From NCBI GenBank assembly GCA_004431415.1, contig QPMI01000440.1, positions 1-41,453 of the forward strand: 41,453 nt of DNA, in the 5' to 3' direction. Every line of letters begins with the position of its first letter. Position 1 is the first letter of the stretch. The DNA is from Cyanophora paradoxa. Its lineage: Eukaryota > Glaucocystophyceae > Cyanophorales > Cyanophoraceae. Shown piece by piece: positions 28,950 to 38,194 of the stretch. The position numbers were made by a program, and so were the translations under genes. Under the pieces are notes generated by a model. That model had not been told where the DNA came from, ran no database searches, and saw only the letters and a program-made list of their open reading frames with translations.

Positions 28950-29870
28950 GGGAGGCCGTGCGGGCTGTCTGCAGCAACATTCATCAGGTCATGGGCGTCG
29001 GGCGGGGAGGGCGGGCAAGCTGGACGGTCTGTGCTCGACCGGCCTACTGCTGAGTGCGCATCGCGCGCTGGCGCTGCCGTCGGCTGGAGACGGGCGCGTT
29101 CCGGTACGCTTGGGGTACCGGAATACTACTGACCGGCACTACGGGTGCGGGCTGCGGGTTCGGGTCCGGCTGGGGGCGTGTCTCCCGGGCGCGGCGGCTT
29201 CTTCGGCGGGCCGCGGGGTCTGTTGCTGGCGGGGGTCGAGGCGCCGTCAGAGTCCGACGCGTGAGGCCACAGCGGCGCTGCCAGGCTTGGACGTCCGAGT
29301 TTCGCGCCTGCCAAATCTCCTGGAGCCCAGTCACAAGTACATCAAAGATCCCGTTCGCGCATTTCCGAGCAGCGGGGCGCGGACATGAAGGTACTCGAGG
29401 GCCGGGACCAGACTGCGGGGGAGGAGCAGCCGGACGGACAGGCGGGGCGAGTCGTGCGAGAGGTCGGTGAAAAGGGCCTGTCCGTGAGTCAGCCAGCGGG
29501 AGGGGGAGCCGTAGAGACAGGCACGGAGGTGGGGGGTACAGGCCCGGGTCGCGAGCGTTCGTGCACGGTCTGACGCCAGCGGCGTTCGTCAGCGAGGGCG
29601 AAGGCGGGAAATAGGTCGCGGAGGAACAGGCCGTCCGACTTCAGGCCGTCCGGGAGCTCGTACCTCGTTGCGGCCGACTTTAGTCTCTGCGTGGTGATCG
29701 TTGTGTGGAGGAGGTTGTAAATCTTGGATTGCATAGCGAGCCGGGCCGCTTGCGATGCCAAACAAAGGCCGAAGGCGTGGTCGTGGGTCTCGGGTTGACT
29801 CGCGCTGTGGAGCGCCGGCGGGGGGTCGCGGTCTGCGGTTGCGGCGGCTCCTGGGTCGCGCCTCGGTGCC
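28925..29870. repeat. Copy of the internal LINE segment placed upstream of ORF1
   Basis: Direct-orientation copy of 20,404-21,354. It carries broken reverse-strand coding for the region just before and at the start of the protease linker, which cannot make a complete protein. It ends exactly where the target-site duplication begins (29,871). Confidence 0.9.
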
Positions 29871-30077
29871 TTTGTTACAGATATTGGAAAATATACAATT
29901 ACAGTTATGGGTATCAGAACAGATATAGCTGCTGTCTCAGCTCTAAGAGGTGTTACTCCTGATACTCTTTCTCAAACAGGGTTTTACCAGGAACCAGATG
30001 TGATTGATAACCCAACCCCATAAATTATATATTACTTTAATGTAAAATGGCTGCCCCAGTAGAGCGAATTATTACAC
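29871..30077. repeat. Right copy of the LINE target-site duplication (207 bp)
   Basis: Matches 17,713-17,917 with two extra homopolymer bases (an A in CAAACAGG and a C in AACCCCAT). It restores the intact 3' end of the third fibre-family gene and the complete promoter and start of the fourth. Confidence 0.95.
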
Positions 30078-30873
30078 CCCAACTCTCATTAGCAGCACCT
30101 GCAAATCACGTTTTGCAGCATGCTACTTTTGATGATGTAGAAGGTCTCCAATCCACAGAAGTACAACCTACAATGAATACCTTTGGTTCCACCCATAAAC
30201 TGAGATTGCAGGAACTCAGATGTGATAAAAATAATGGTATAGTTAAGACAACGAAACTCCTTGTGACAAATGCGAACTTTTCTGCCCATTATGGAGACCC
30301 AGACAGTTATGGTGATCCTCTTTCTACTTATTCTTTTGAATCTCGGTCGGGAGCTATTAACTGCAAAACGGGGGAGCATATATTGGTGATGGTCTTCGGA
30401 TTGGTGGAGCTGTTGGTGCGCCTCTTTTCGTAAATGATCAACCCAATCCCATTGATCCCAACACCAGAATTCGCACCTATGTCCCCAGTATGAATGCACC
30501 ATATATTATCAAGATCTTCCCAATTGTTGTGAATGAGCAGACATCAGTAGTTGATTCTCTTGTTGAGATTGGTGACCACTACAAGGTGGTCGTGGATATT
30601 CCACCAGATGTTTATGCTGTCTGTCAAGTAGAGGGTGGAACCCCAAATATTGCAGTTGTAATCACTCCATATGACAATTTCGGGATTGCTTATCATGGAG
30701 TGAATTTCGGTCTTGAAGATTACCAGTTTTTGGTGAGAGCCACCAGATTTGGTATCTACAAATGCATTCTCTATGCTGAGAGAACCGATGCTATTGCAAG
30801 ACAGAATACATATGCAGAATATTACGGCACAAATCGATACTTCCCCATTTTCGGGCAGGATACTGCTCCATAG
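30047..30873 (+). CDS. Fourth fibre-family protein, shared N-terminus and unique head (one frameshift)
   Basis: Start ATG 30047 after ACTTTAATGTAAA; a frame change lies near 30,375 (run of G); stop TAG 30,871-30,873. The N-terminal domain has the family pattern (DDVEGLQSTEVQP, then LRLQELRCDKNNGIVKTTKL), closest to the gene at 17,021. The head (about 30,480-30,870) is beta-rich with YVPSMNAPYIIKIFPIVVNE and an aromatic-rich C-terminus, also resembling the head of the 17,021 gene rather than C1q. The LINE landed ten codons inside this gene, but the long target duplication left this complete copy with its upstream region. Confidence 0.72.
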
Positions 30874-30898
30874 AAATCTCAGGTATATATAGAGAGGA

Positions 30899-31171
30899 AT
30901 GGATGATAAAACAAAGAAATTCATAGAATCTGCAATGATGGTTCATGGTGATGCTAAATTCGATTATAGTGAGACAGTGTATAAGAAAGCACAAGAGAAG
31001 GTCTCTGTTAGATGCCTTAAATGCAACAAGATCCTCCAAACCTACCCATTTAATCATGTAAGGGGAAGTGGATGCAGAGAGTGCAACAAGAAATCCTCTC
31101 ATGCTTACAGAAAAAAGACTACATCAGGAATTGTGATAGATGATAAACCAGTGGTACTGTACTTTGATTAG
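30899..31171 (+). CDS. Short zinc-ribbon protein (giant-virus/phage type)
   Basis: A 90-codon frame, ATG 30899 to TAG 31171. The pattern VHGDAKFDYSETVYKKAQ, then CLKCNKIL and HVRGSGCREC, matches the repeated Cys-based module seen in many large DNA viruses and phages, often near nuclease domains. Two CxxC pairs about 25 residues apart should bind one zinc. No nuclease domain is attached, so DNA binding is the most one can say. It ends 4 bases inside the convergent small gene. Confidence 0.7.
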   Translation: MDDKTKKFIESAMMVHGDAKFDYSETVYKKAQEKVSVRCLKCNKILQTYPFNHVRGSGCRECNKKSSHAYRKKTTSGIVIDDKPVVLYFD

Positions 31172-31317
31172 ATCTTTGAGAGAGAAATGAGGATCTTTCC
31201 CCATTTTCCCTTTGTGATTATGCATGTGTCAAAGCAGTTTGGACAGGTCTTGTGGTAGTGCAGCAGAATGATATCCACCAACTCATAAGGTAGCACTCTT
31301 GCTAAGATGGTTCGCAT
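31168..31317 (-). CDS. 49-residue unidentified protein
   Basis: A reverse-strand frame from ATG 31317 to TAA 31168. It begins MRTILARVLPYELVDIILLH, faintly like an F-box N-terminal helix, followed by CPNC. The same intact frame exists in the inverted arm (36,022-36,171). It is divergent from SpeD with about 40 bp between starts. Function unknown. Confidence 0.4.
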   Translation of the reverse strand: MRTILARVLPYELVDIILLHYHKTCPNCFDTCIITKGKWGKILISLSKI

Positions 31318-31357
31318 TCTACCAATCGCGTTTTTAATTTTTCTAAATTATTCATAA

Positions 31358-31759
31358 ATGAATACTCATCGAGGCTTCCATGTGATGCTGGATTACAAAT
31401 TCAGAACCCAATTAGCAGTAGGAGTGGAAGACTTGGAGACAACGACCAGGTGGTTAATGCAGTTCTTACAAACTATTATTCAAGAGCAAGGTATTCGAGT
31501 AGTTCACAAGCATTGCGAGATTTTCGATGGTGGTATTTCTCCTCCTGGTTTTGCAATGGTTCTTCTGCTGGATGAGAGCCACTGCACTGCTCATTGTTAC
31601 TCAAATGAAGGTATGCTGGCGATTGATATATTCAGTTGTGGATTAGAAGCAGAGAGAAAAACCACGAGAGTATCTCATGAGATAGATGAGAGAATAACAG
31701 GTGTGTTTTCAGGGTTGGAGAAATCGGAGAAACATAGAGTATTGCGATTTCCGAGTTAG
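31358..31759 (+). CDS. speD: S-adenosylmethionine decarboxylase, prokaryotic SpeD type
   Basis: An intact 133-codon frame. It shows the core SpeD signature: LLLDESHCTAHCYSNEG with the pyruvoyl-forming Ser at residue 74 (after Glu73), the processing His at 79, and the Cys of IDIFSCG at 94. N-terminal HRGFHVML fits the first strand. The length matches small class 1b enzymes. The enzyme self-cleaves to a pyruvoyl cofactor and decarboxylates AdoMet to donate aminopropyl groups for spermidine; some viral and phage SpeD relatives have changed to ornithine or arginine decarboxylases, so the substrate is not certain. It lies nearest the element terminus and is present in both arms, suggesting selection. 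Polyamines could help DNA condensation in particles (inference). Confidence 0.88.
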   Translation: MNTHRGFHVMLDYKFRTQLAVGVEDLETTTRWLMQFLQTIIQEQGIRVVHKHCEIFDGGISPPGFAMVLLLDESHCTAHCYSNEGMLAIDIFSCGLEAERKTTRVSHEIDERITGVFSGLEKSEKHRVLRFPS

Positions 31760-31816
31760 TTGACACTGAGAAATTCAGAATTTCAGATGGTCTTACTGAA
31801 AATGGTCAGATAATCG

Positions 31817-31952
31817 GGTGTGACACCTATTTAATTGACTGTGACGCCTGTGACAGGTGTGACACCTATTTTCAAACTTTTTAAAATTCTCACAAATTAC
31901 AGACTTCTGAAAACACCTGTCACACCTGTCACACCCGTCACACCCAATTAAC
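31817..31952. repeat. Terminal iteron palindrome 1 (GTGTGACAGGTGTGACA)
   Basis: GTGACGCCTGTGACAGGTGTG on the left faces CACCTGTCACACCTGTCAC on the right around an AT-rich centre with TTTTCAAAC and CTGAAAAC. Outer edges carry TTAATTGACTG and CCCAATTA. Same design as the internal palindrome at 2,921-3,055. Confidence 0.8.
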
Positions 31953-32101
31953 AAAAGACTCTATTTCTTACTGAGATATTCAAGAATTTATTGTTGTCTT
32001 ACTGAAAACAGTCTATGTGACAGGTGTGACACCTTCAAAATCCACCAACAATAGTCGATTTCATGAATACCTTTCTGTCTTACTGAAAATGGTAAGGAGA
32101 C

Positions 32102-32240
32102 CAGGTGTGACAGGTAGTTTAATTGAGTGTGACAGGTGTGACAGGTGTGACACCTATTTTCAAACTTTCTAAATTTTTCAAAAATGACAGACTTCTGAAA
32201 ACACCTGTCACACCTGTCACACCTGTCACACCTGTCACAG
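32102..32240. repeat. Terminal iteron palindrome 2
   Basis: Tandem GTGTGACAG units at about 32,104-32,153 face at least four CACCTGTCA units at about 32,201-32,239. The unit number on the inner side differs from the opposite arm (35,108-35,140 has fewer), showing repeat-copy change between copies. Confidence 0.8.
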
Positions 32241-32352
32241 ACATTCTACCCCTCTTACTGACTTTCTCAAAAACAAATATATCTATTACTGAATATCATT
32301 TGAATACTACCTGTCACACTTGAATTCAATTATTCTGTTTTATAGAACATAT

Positions 32353-32615
32353 GCAATCTAATCGATTGTTCAATTGGAGACCATGCAACTCTGTGACACT
32401 TTTTCGATCTAAAATATAAATCCGCAATCTCATCGATTGTTTAATTGGACATAATGCAGTTCCGATATATTCCAATAGAAAATCCCGCAATCTAATCGAT
32501 TGTTTAATGGGAGATAATGCAACTCTGTGACACTTTTTCGGTGCAAAAATGTACATCAGCAATCTCATCGATTGTTCAATTGGACACAATGCAACTCTGT
32601 GACACTTTTTGCGTT
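32353..32615. repeat. Four imperfect tandem repeats of about 63-72 bp
   Basis: Units start with GCAATCTAATCGATTGTT or its T-to-C variant at 32,353, 32,424, 32,487 and 32,559, three of them ending in CAACTCTGTGACACTTTTT. Each holds the palindrome ATCGAT. Reverse-strand frames through the array just repeat the DNA pattern and are not convincing genes. Confidence 0.8.
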
Positions 32616-32930
32616 TTTCGATACAGAATGGGCGGTGGTCTACTTCAATACATGAGAGATATATCGAGTTTATGCGAATTTATGCAATTTAATCGCAATT
32701 ATATCGATCTTTAAGCAGTTTAATGTTAATCTATCGCAGATTTGTATGTAAACAACAAAGTACATAATCAATCGATATAAGATCAATTGAATCTATCGAA
32801 GTTTAATCGAAAATATGCATTTTGGTAAACGCGTTTTCATTTTTAATACAAAGTTTGCATTATTTTATACAAAGTTTGCATAAAAAGTTTAAGAAATTAA
32901 TCGAAAAATATGTATTTTAGTATTAAATTA
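32616..32930. other. AT-rich gene-free terminal segment
   Basis: Composition is strongly AT with many ATCGAT-like words and repeated CAAAGTTTGCAT (about 32,867-32,883). No gene seen. It lies between the tandem repeat array and the terminal palindrome. Confidence 0.6.
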
Positions 32931-33024
32931 ACACATATTGAAAAACGAATTTAAATCCAGAGTGAATCGAGATCGCGAAGCGATCGAGATGAACGAGGAT
33001 TTAAATTCGTTTTTCAATATGTGT
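32931..33024. repeat. Element-terminal T-shaped palindrome (orientation 1)
   Basis: A perfect 28-bp stem begins ACACATATTGAAAAACGAAT and ends at 33,024 with its reverse complement. The 38-nt loop contains a second small palindrome, GATCGC-GAA-GCGATC. This is the fold expected for a T-shaped hairpin terminus. It marks the sharp boundary between the arm and the primase fragment. Confidence 0.85.
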
Positions 33025-34323
33025 AACCTGGTCTTGGGATAAATTCGATGAAGCCCTGAAATCCGGTAAATATACTGCTTGGGGCATTCTCGCTCGTAAT
33101 ATCCTGGTAATTGACTTCGACCAAGAGGAGGATTTCGCCAAATTCGAGGAGCAATTCCCTGATGATTTCGGTGGTGTTAATCCTCTTGCTAAAACCAAAA
33201 AAGGATATCATGCATTCTTCGCTCGACCTGCTGAATTCGACACCATTAAGATCTGGGATAAAGCGGGTGCATTCAAAGGAAACCCCAAGATCGACTGCAA
33301 AACGATTGCATCCACTGGGACTGCTGGGTGATTAATGTTTGCCCCAGTCCCAACAAAACATGGATCAGAGAGCCATGGGCATCTGAGTGTGAGTTAAATG
33401 AACCCACTGCTGAGTTGCAAAAGTGGATTGTTGAAAACTACGAATTCCCCAAAGGTGCACATTCTTATTATGCAAGGTGCGCTGAGGAGAATTTGCAGAA
33501 ACATATTCTTTCTAAACTCGAAGAATTCGGTTTCATCTTGCCCACAATCATCAATGAGACCAAGATGGGATACAATTTCACTGCTGAGAACAAAGGTCTG
33601 GTCTGTCCCTGCTGCAAGGGAAGCCATGACTCAAACAATTGGTATATTATTCAAGGGAAGGAGAAAGACAAGTACATTGTTTCGAGTTACAGTGCAAACT
33701 GCAAGAAGCGAAGCATCACTGTTCGTGTGAAGGAAGAGACAGATGTGAAGATCGAAAATCTGATTGATCGGTCTGCTGGATCTGATGGTGCCCATTATGA
33801 TGTTGCACAGGTTGCCTATCTTGTTCTGCAAGACAAATACAAGTATTCCAACAAGACCTGGTTCAAGTTCAATGATATATGTGGGATTTGGGAGTTGGAT
33901 GAAACTGGGAAGCGAATCTTTCTCTGTTTGAGCTGCAAGGTCTGTCCAGTTTATCTTCAACGTTCTGTTCAACTCGCACAGAGAGCTCTTCGTGATGAAG
34001 AGAACCGCAATTCCTTGGAGGAAAGGTCAAAGATTCTGCTGGGAATTGCTAAGAGCCTCAAACAGACTACATACAGAACTGCACTTATGTCTGATCTTTC
34101 AGTTCTGTTCAGTGACAAGACCTTTTTCGAGAGACTTGATACTGTTCCCAACATCATAGGATTCACAAATGGTGTATTTGACTTGAACTCCATGACTTTT
34201 CGACAGGGACTCCCAGATGATATGGTGAGCAAGACTGTTGGCTACGATTATACCACAGAAATCGACCAAGAGAAGGTTGCAAAGATTAAGTCCATCTATG
34301 CAGATATTATTGAATCGGATACA
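33025..34323 (+). pseudogene. Internal fragment of a second primase-helicase gene
   Basis: Corresponds to 633-1,929 of the full gene: the AEP primase core, the Cys/His cluster and the D5_N region, cut before the SF3 helicase. It has a frame break near 33,325 but is otherwise more open than the full copy, including through the regions that break the latter near 1,010 and 1,080. About a dozen or more substitutions separate the two, so this is not a duplicate read of the same DNA. Both ends are cut exactly at terminal palindromes, so no product with helicase activity is possible. Confidence 0.9.
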
Positions 34324-34418
34324 ACACATATTGAAAAACGAATTTAAATCCCTCGTTCATCTCGATCGCTTCGCGATCTCGATTCACTCTGGATTTAAAT
34401 TCGTTTTTCAATATGTGT
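34324..34418. repeat. Element-terminal T-shaped palindrome (orientation 2)
   Basis: The same 28-bp stem with the loop in reverse-complement orientation relative to 32,931-33,024, plus one extra G. It starts the inverted arm. Confidence 0.85.
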
Positions 34419-35579
34419 TAATTTAATACTAAAATACATATTTTTCGATTAATTTCTTAAACTTTTTATGCAAACTTTGTATAAAATAATGCAAACTTTG
34501 TATTAAAAATGAAAACGCGTTTACCAAAATGCATATTTTCGATTAAACTTCGATAGATTCAATTGATCTTATATCGATTGATTATGTACTTTGTTGTTTA
34601 CATACAAATCTGCGATAGATTAACATTAAACTGCTTAAAGATCGATATAATTGCGATTAAATTGCATAAATTCGCATAAACTCGATATATCTCTCATGTA
34701 TTGAAGTAGACCACCGCCCATTCTGTATCGAAAAACGCAAAAAGTGTCACAGAGTTGCATTGTGTCCAATTGAACAATCGATGAGATTGCTGATGTACAT
34801 TTTTGCACCGAAAAAGTGTCACAGAGTTGCATTATCTCCCATTAAACAATCGATTAGATTGCGGGATTTTCTATTGGAATATATCGGAACTGCATTATGT
34901 CCAATTAAACAATCGATGAGATTGCGGATTTATATTTTAGATCGAAAAAGTGTCACAGAGTTGCATGGTCTCCAATTGAACAATCGATTAGATTGCATAT
35001 GTTCTATAAAACAGAATAATTGAATTCAAGTGTGACAGGTAGTATTCAAATGATATTCAGTAATAGATATATTTGTTTTTGAGAAAGTCAGTAAGAGGGG
35101 TAGAATGTCTGTGACAGGTGTGACAGGTGTGACAGGTGTTTTCAGAAGTCTGTCATTTTTGAAAAATTTAGAAAGTTGAAAATAGGTGTCACACCTGTCA
35201 CACCTGTCACACTCAATTAAACTACCTGTCACACCTGGTCTCCTTACCATTTTCAGTAAGACAGAAAGGTATTCATGAAATCGACTATTGTTGGGTGGAT
35301 TTTGAAGGTGTCACACCTGTCACATAGACTGTTTCAGTAAGACAACAATAAATTCTTGAATATCTCAGTAAGAAATAGAGTCTTTTGTTAATTGGGTGTG
35401 ACGGGTGTGACAGGTGTGACAGGTGTTTTCAGAAGTCTGTAATTTGTGAGAATTTTAAAAAGTTTGAAAATAGGTGTCACACCTGTCACAGGCGTCACAG
35501 TCAATTAAATAGGTGTCACACCCGATTATCTGACCATTTTCAGTAAGACCATCTGAAATTCTGAATTTCTCAGTGTCAA
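34419..35579. other. Terminal non-coding region of the inverted arm (repeat array and iteron palindromes)
   Basis: Mirror of 31,760-32,930: AT-rich segment, four about 70-bp repeats (about 34,735-34,997), iteron palindromes at about 35,108-35,240 and 35,395-35,525. No gene seen apart from repeat-derived open frames. Confidence 0.75.
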
Positions 35580-35981
35580 CTAACTCGGAAATCGCAATAC
35601 TCTATGTTTCTCCGATTTCTCCAACCCTGAAAACACACCTGTTATTCTCTCATCTATCTCATGAGATACTCTCGTGGTTTTTCTCTCTGCTTCTAATCCA
35701 CAACTGAATATATCAATCGCCAGCATACCTTCATTTGAGTAACAATGAGCAGTGCAGTGGCTCTCATCCAGCAGAAGAACCATTGCAAAACCAGGAGGAG
35801 AAATACCACCATCGAAAATCTCGCAATGCTTGTGAACTACTCGAATACCTTGCTCTTGAATAATAGTTTGTAAGAACTGCATTAACCACCTGGTCGTTGT
35901 CTCCAAGTCTTCCACTCCTACTGCTAATTGGGTTCTGAATTTGTAATCCAGCATCATATGGAAGCCTCGATGAGTATTCAT
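35580..35981 (-). CDS. speD: S-adenosylmethionine decarboxylase, SpeD type (second copy)
   Basis: An intact 133-codon reverse-strand copy of the gene at 31,358, differing at one residue visible by eye (position 9, Met for Val). The pyruvoyl Ser, His and Cys are all kept. That both copies stay open while neighbours are broken fits real coding constraint and lack of long homopolymers. Confidence 0.87.
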   Translation of the reverse strand: MNTHRGFHMMLDYKFRTQLAVGVEDLETTTRWLMQFLQTIIQEQGIRVVHKHCEIFDGGISPPGFAMVLLLDESHCTAHCYSNEGMLAIDIFSCGLEAERKTTRVSHEIDERITGVFSGLEKSEKHRVLRFPS

Positions 35982-36021
35982 TTATGAATAATTTAGAAAA
36001 ATTAAAAACGCGATTGGTAGA

Positions 36022-36171
36022 ATGCGAACCATCTTAGCAAGAGTGCTACCTTATGAGTTGGTGGATATCATTCTGCTGCACTACCACAAGACCTGTCCAA
36101 ACTGCTTTGACACATGCATAATCACAAAGGGAAAATGGGGAAAGATCCTCATTTCTCTCTCAAAGATCTAA
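36022..36171 (+). CDS. 49-residue unidentified protein (second copy)
   Basis: Intact copy of the small gene at 31,168-31,317, with the same divergent arrangement to SpeD. Confidence 0.4.
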   Translation: MRTILARVLPYELVDIILLHYHKTCPNCFDTCIITKGKWGKILISLSKI

Positions 36172-36439
36172 TCAAAGTACAGTACCACTGGTTTATCATC
36201 TATCACAATTCCTGATGTAGTCTTTTTTCTGTAAGCATGAGAGGATTTCTTGTTGCACTCTCTGCATCCACTTCCCCTTACATGATTAAATGGGTAGGTT
36301 TGGAGGATCTTGTTGCATTTAAGGCATCTAACAGAGACCTTCTCTTGTGCTTTCTTATACACTGTCTCACTATAATCGAATTTAGCATCACCATGAACCA
36401 TCATTGCAGATTCTATGAATTTCTTTGTTTATCATCCAT
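36168..36439 (-). CDS. Short zinc-ribbon protein (second copy, frameshifted near its start)
   Basis: Copy of 30,899-31,171. One A is missing from a run near 36,428, so the first dozen codons are out of frame; from MMVHGD on it is identical in motif content, including both CxxC pairs. Confidence 0.65.
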
Positions 36440-36464
36440 TCCTCTCTATATATACCTGAGATTT

Positions 36465-37290
36465 CTATGGAGCAGTATCCTGCCCGAAAATGGGGAAGTA
36501 TCGATTTGTGCCGTAATATTCTGCATATGTATTCTGTCTTGCAATAGCATCGGTTCTCTCAGCATAGAGAATGCATTTGTAGATACCAAATCTGGTGGCT
36601 CTCACCAAAAACTGGTAATCTTCAAGACCGAAATTCACTCCATGATAAGCAATCCCGAAATTGTCATATGGAGTGATTACAACTGCAATATTTGGGGTTC
36701 CACCCTCTACTTGACAGACAGCATAAACATCTGGTGGAATATCCACGACCACCTTGTAGTGGTCACCAATCTCAACAAGAGAATCAACTACTGATGTCTG
36801 CTCATTCACAACAATTGGGAAGATCTTGATAATATATGGTGCATTCATACTGGGACATAGGTGCGAATTCTGGTGTTGGGATCAATGGGATTGGGTTGAT
36901 CATTTACGAAAAGAGGCGCACCAACAGCTCCACCAATCCGAAGACCATCACCAATATATGCTCCCCCGTTTTGCAGTTAATAGCTCCCGACCGAGATTCA
37001 AAAGAATAAGTAGAAAGAGGATCACCATAACTGTCTGGGTCTCCATAATGGGCAGAAAAGTTCGCATTTGTCACAAGGAGTTTCGTTGTCTTAACTATAC
37101 CATTATTTTTATCACATCTGAGTTCCTGCAATCTCAGTTTATGGGTGGAACCAAAGGTATTCATTGTAGGTTGTACTTCTGTGGATTGGAGACCTTCTAC
37201 ATCATCAAAAGTAGCATGCTGCAAAACGTGATTTGCAGGTGCTGCTAATGAGAGTTGGGGTGTAATAATTCGCTCTACTGGGGCAGCCAT
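36465..37290 (-). CDS. Fourth fibre-family protein (second copy)
   Basis: Copy of 30,047-30,873, start 37,290, with the same G-run break near 36,965. Here the gene and its upstream region are uninterrupted by the LINE, giving the pre-insertion arrangement. Confidence 0.72.
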
Positions 37291-37313
37291 TTTACATTAA
37301 AGTAATATATAAT

Positions 37314-38156
37314 TTATGGGGTTGGGTTATCAATCACATCTGGTTCCTGGTAAAACCCTGTTTGAGAAAGAGTATCAGGAGTAACACCTCTTAGAGCTGA
37401 GACAGCAGCTATATCTGTTCTGATACCCATAACTGTAATTGTATATTTTCCAATATCTGTAACAAACAGATCATAGGTGAAATTGTTATTATAAACACAG
37501 AACCCTGTGCCGAAATGATCATATCCTTGAACACTGAAATTGTATCTGTGACCTGGCTGGTTATTGTTGGCTCTACATAAAGAAAGCATTGCAGAAGGAA
37601 TGACCAGCCCTCTCATTACTCTTTTGGTTCCTTCAATCAATTCAGAGTTTTCAAGTGTGACAGTATAACCTTGGTAAAATTGAATAATTGGCTGTTGTGC
37701 AACTGGTATATATAATCGAATTCGTTGTGGGTCTTCAACATTCTGTTCAAGAGTATCTGGGACATCATTGTATGCAATTGATGAGGAGAGTTGACCTGAA
37801 ACTCTGCAACCACCACCAATAAATGCTCCACCTGATCTCACAGTTACAGCAGCAGAATTCTTATCGAAATCCAGGGCTTTCAGATCAACACTGTAAGCAT
37901 CAGGACCTCCATTGTAGGCTGGAAAAAGTTAGCATTTGTGACAAGAAGTCGAGTTGTTTTAACCACACCTGAATTCTTATCAGCTCTCAGCTCTTTAACT
38001 CGAATAATCGAATTTTTATCAAAGGAGTTACCATTGGAATTGGGTCTCTCTGTGGATTCTAAACCACGAACCTCATCATTAACTTCATGCTGGCGAAAGT
38101 GCATTGCAGGGATCCAAGGAATATATTGGAAGTTGAACTCGATTATATTCACCCAT
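37314..38156 (-). CDS. Third fibre-family protein (second copy)
   Basis: Copy of 17,021-17,863. The head is in one frame from about 37,841 to the TAA at 37,314. Breaks remain near 37,915 and 38,090 in the N-terminal third, at positions partly different from the left copy. Confidence 0.72.
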
Positions 38157-38194
38157 TGCTTCTTTTACTAAGAAGGAAAGAAAAATAATGTACA

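Larger units (their letters stand above)
17918..29870 (-). mobile_element. Non-LTR retrotransposon (LINE), about 12 kb, reverse strand, young insertion
   Basis: The element ends at a 13-base poly(T) on the plus strand (poly(A) tail on its own strand) at 17,918-17,930 and is bounded by the long target-site duplication. It is strongly GC-rich against the AT-rich virus-like flanks. In its own 5' to 3' direction: a block duplicated from its interior (29,870-28,930), ORF1 (28,949-27,693), ORF2 with APE endonuclease and reverse transcriptase (27,696 onward), RNase H (about 22,965-21,970), an Ulp1-like protease domain (about 20,110-19,610), a proline-rich region (to 18,230) and a 3' UTR. Endonuclease, reverse transcriptase and RNase H together suggest the I-type group of LINEs. 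Near-identity of the two duplication copies shows a recent insertion, and the inverted arm supplies the empty site at 37,258-37,470. Confidence 0.95.

Noticed and set aside
32326-32589. Reverse-strand 87-codon frame in the roughly 70-bp repeat array (copy at 34,760-35,023)
   Set aside because: Intact in both arms, but it is a repeat of the DNA unit and spans the array only; a coding role would need expression evidence.
32353-32615. Possible CRISPR-like array
   Set aside because: Repeats are imperfect, longer than typical, few, and the intervening sequence is not spacer-like; eukaryotic context.
35026-35250. Reverse-strand open frame encoding Thr-Pro-Val repeats, and its equivalents at 32,123-32,323 and 2,767-3,000
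   Set aside because: The protein repeats simply translate the GTGTGACAG iterons, and neighbouring frames are equally open; no start context or non-repeat domain.
36237-36794. Plus-strand 185-codon frame in the inverted arm
   Set aside because: Antisense to the zinc-ribbon and fibre genes, and not maintained as one frame in the other arm.
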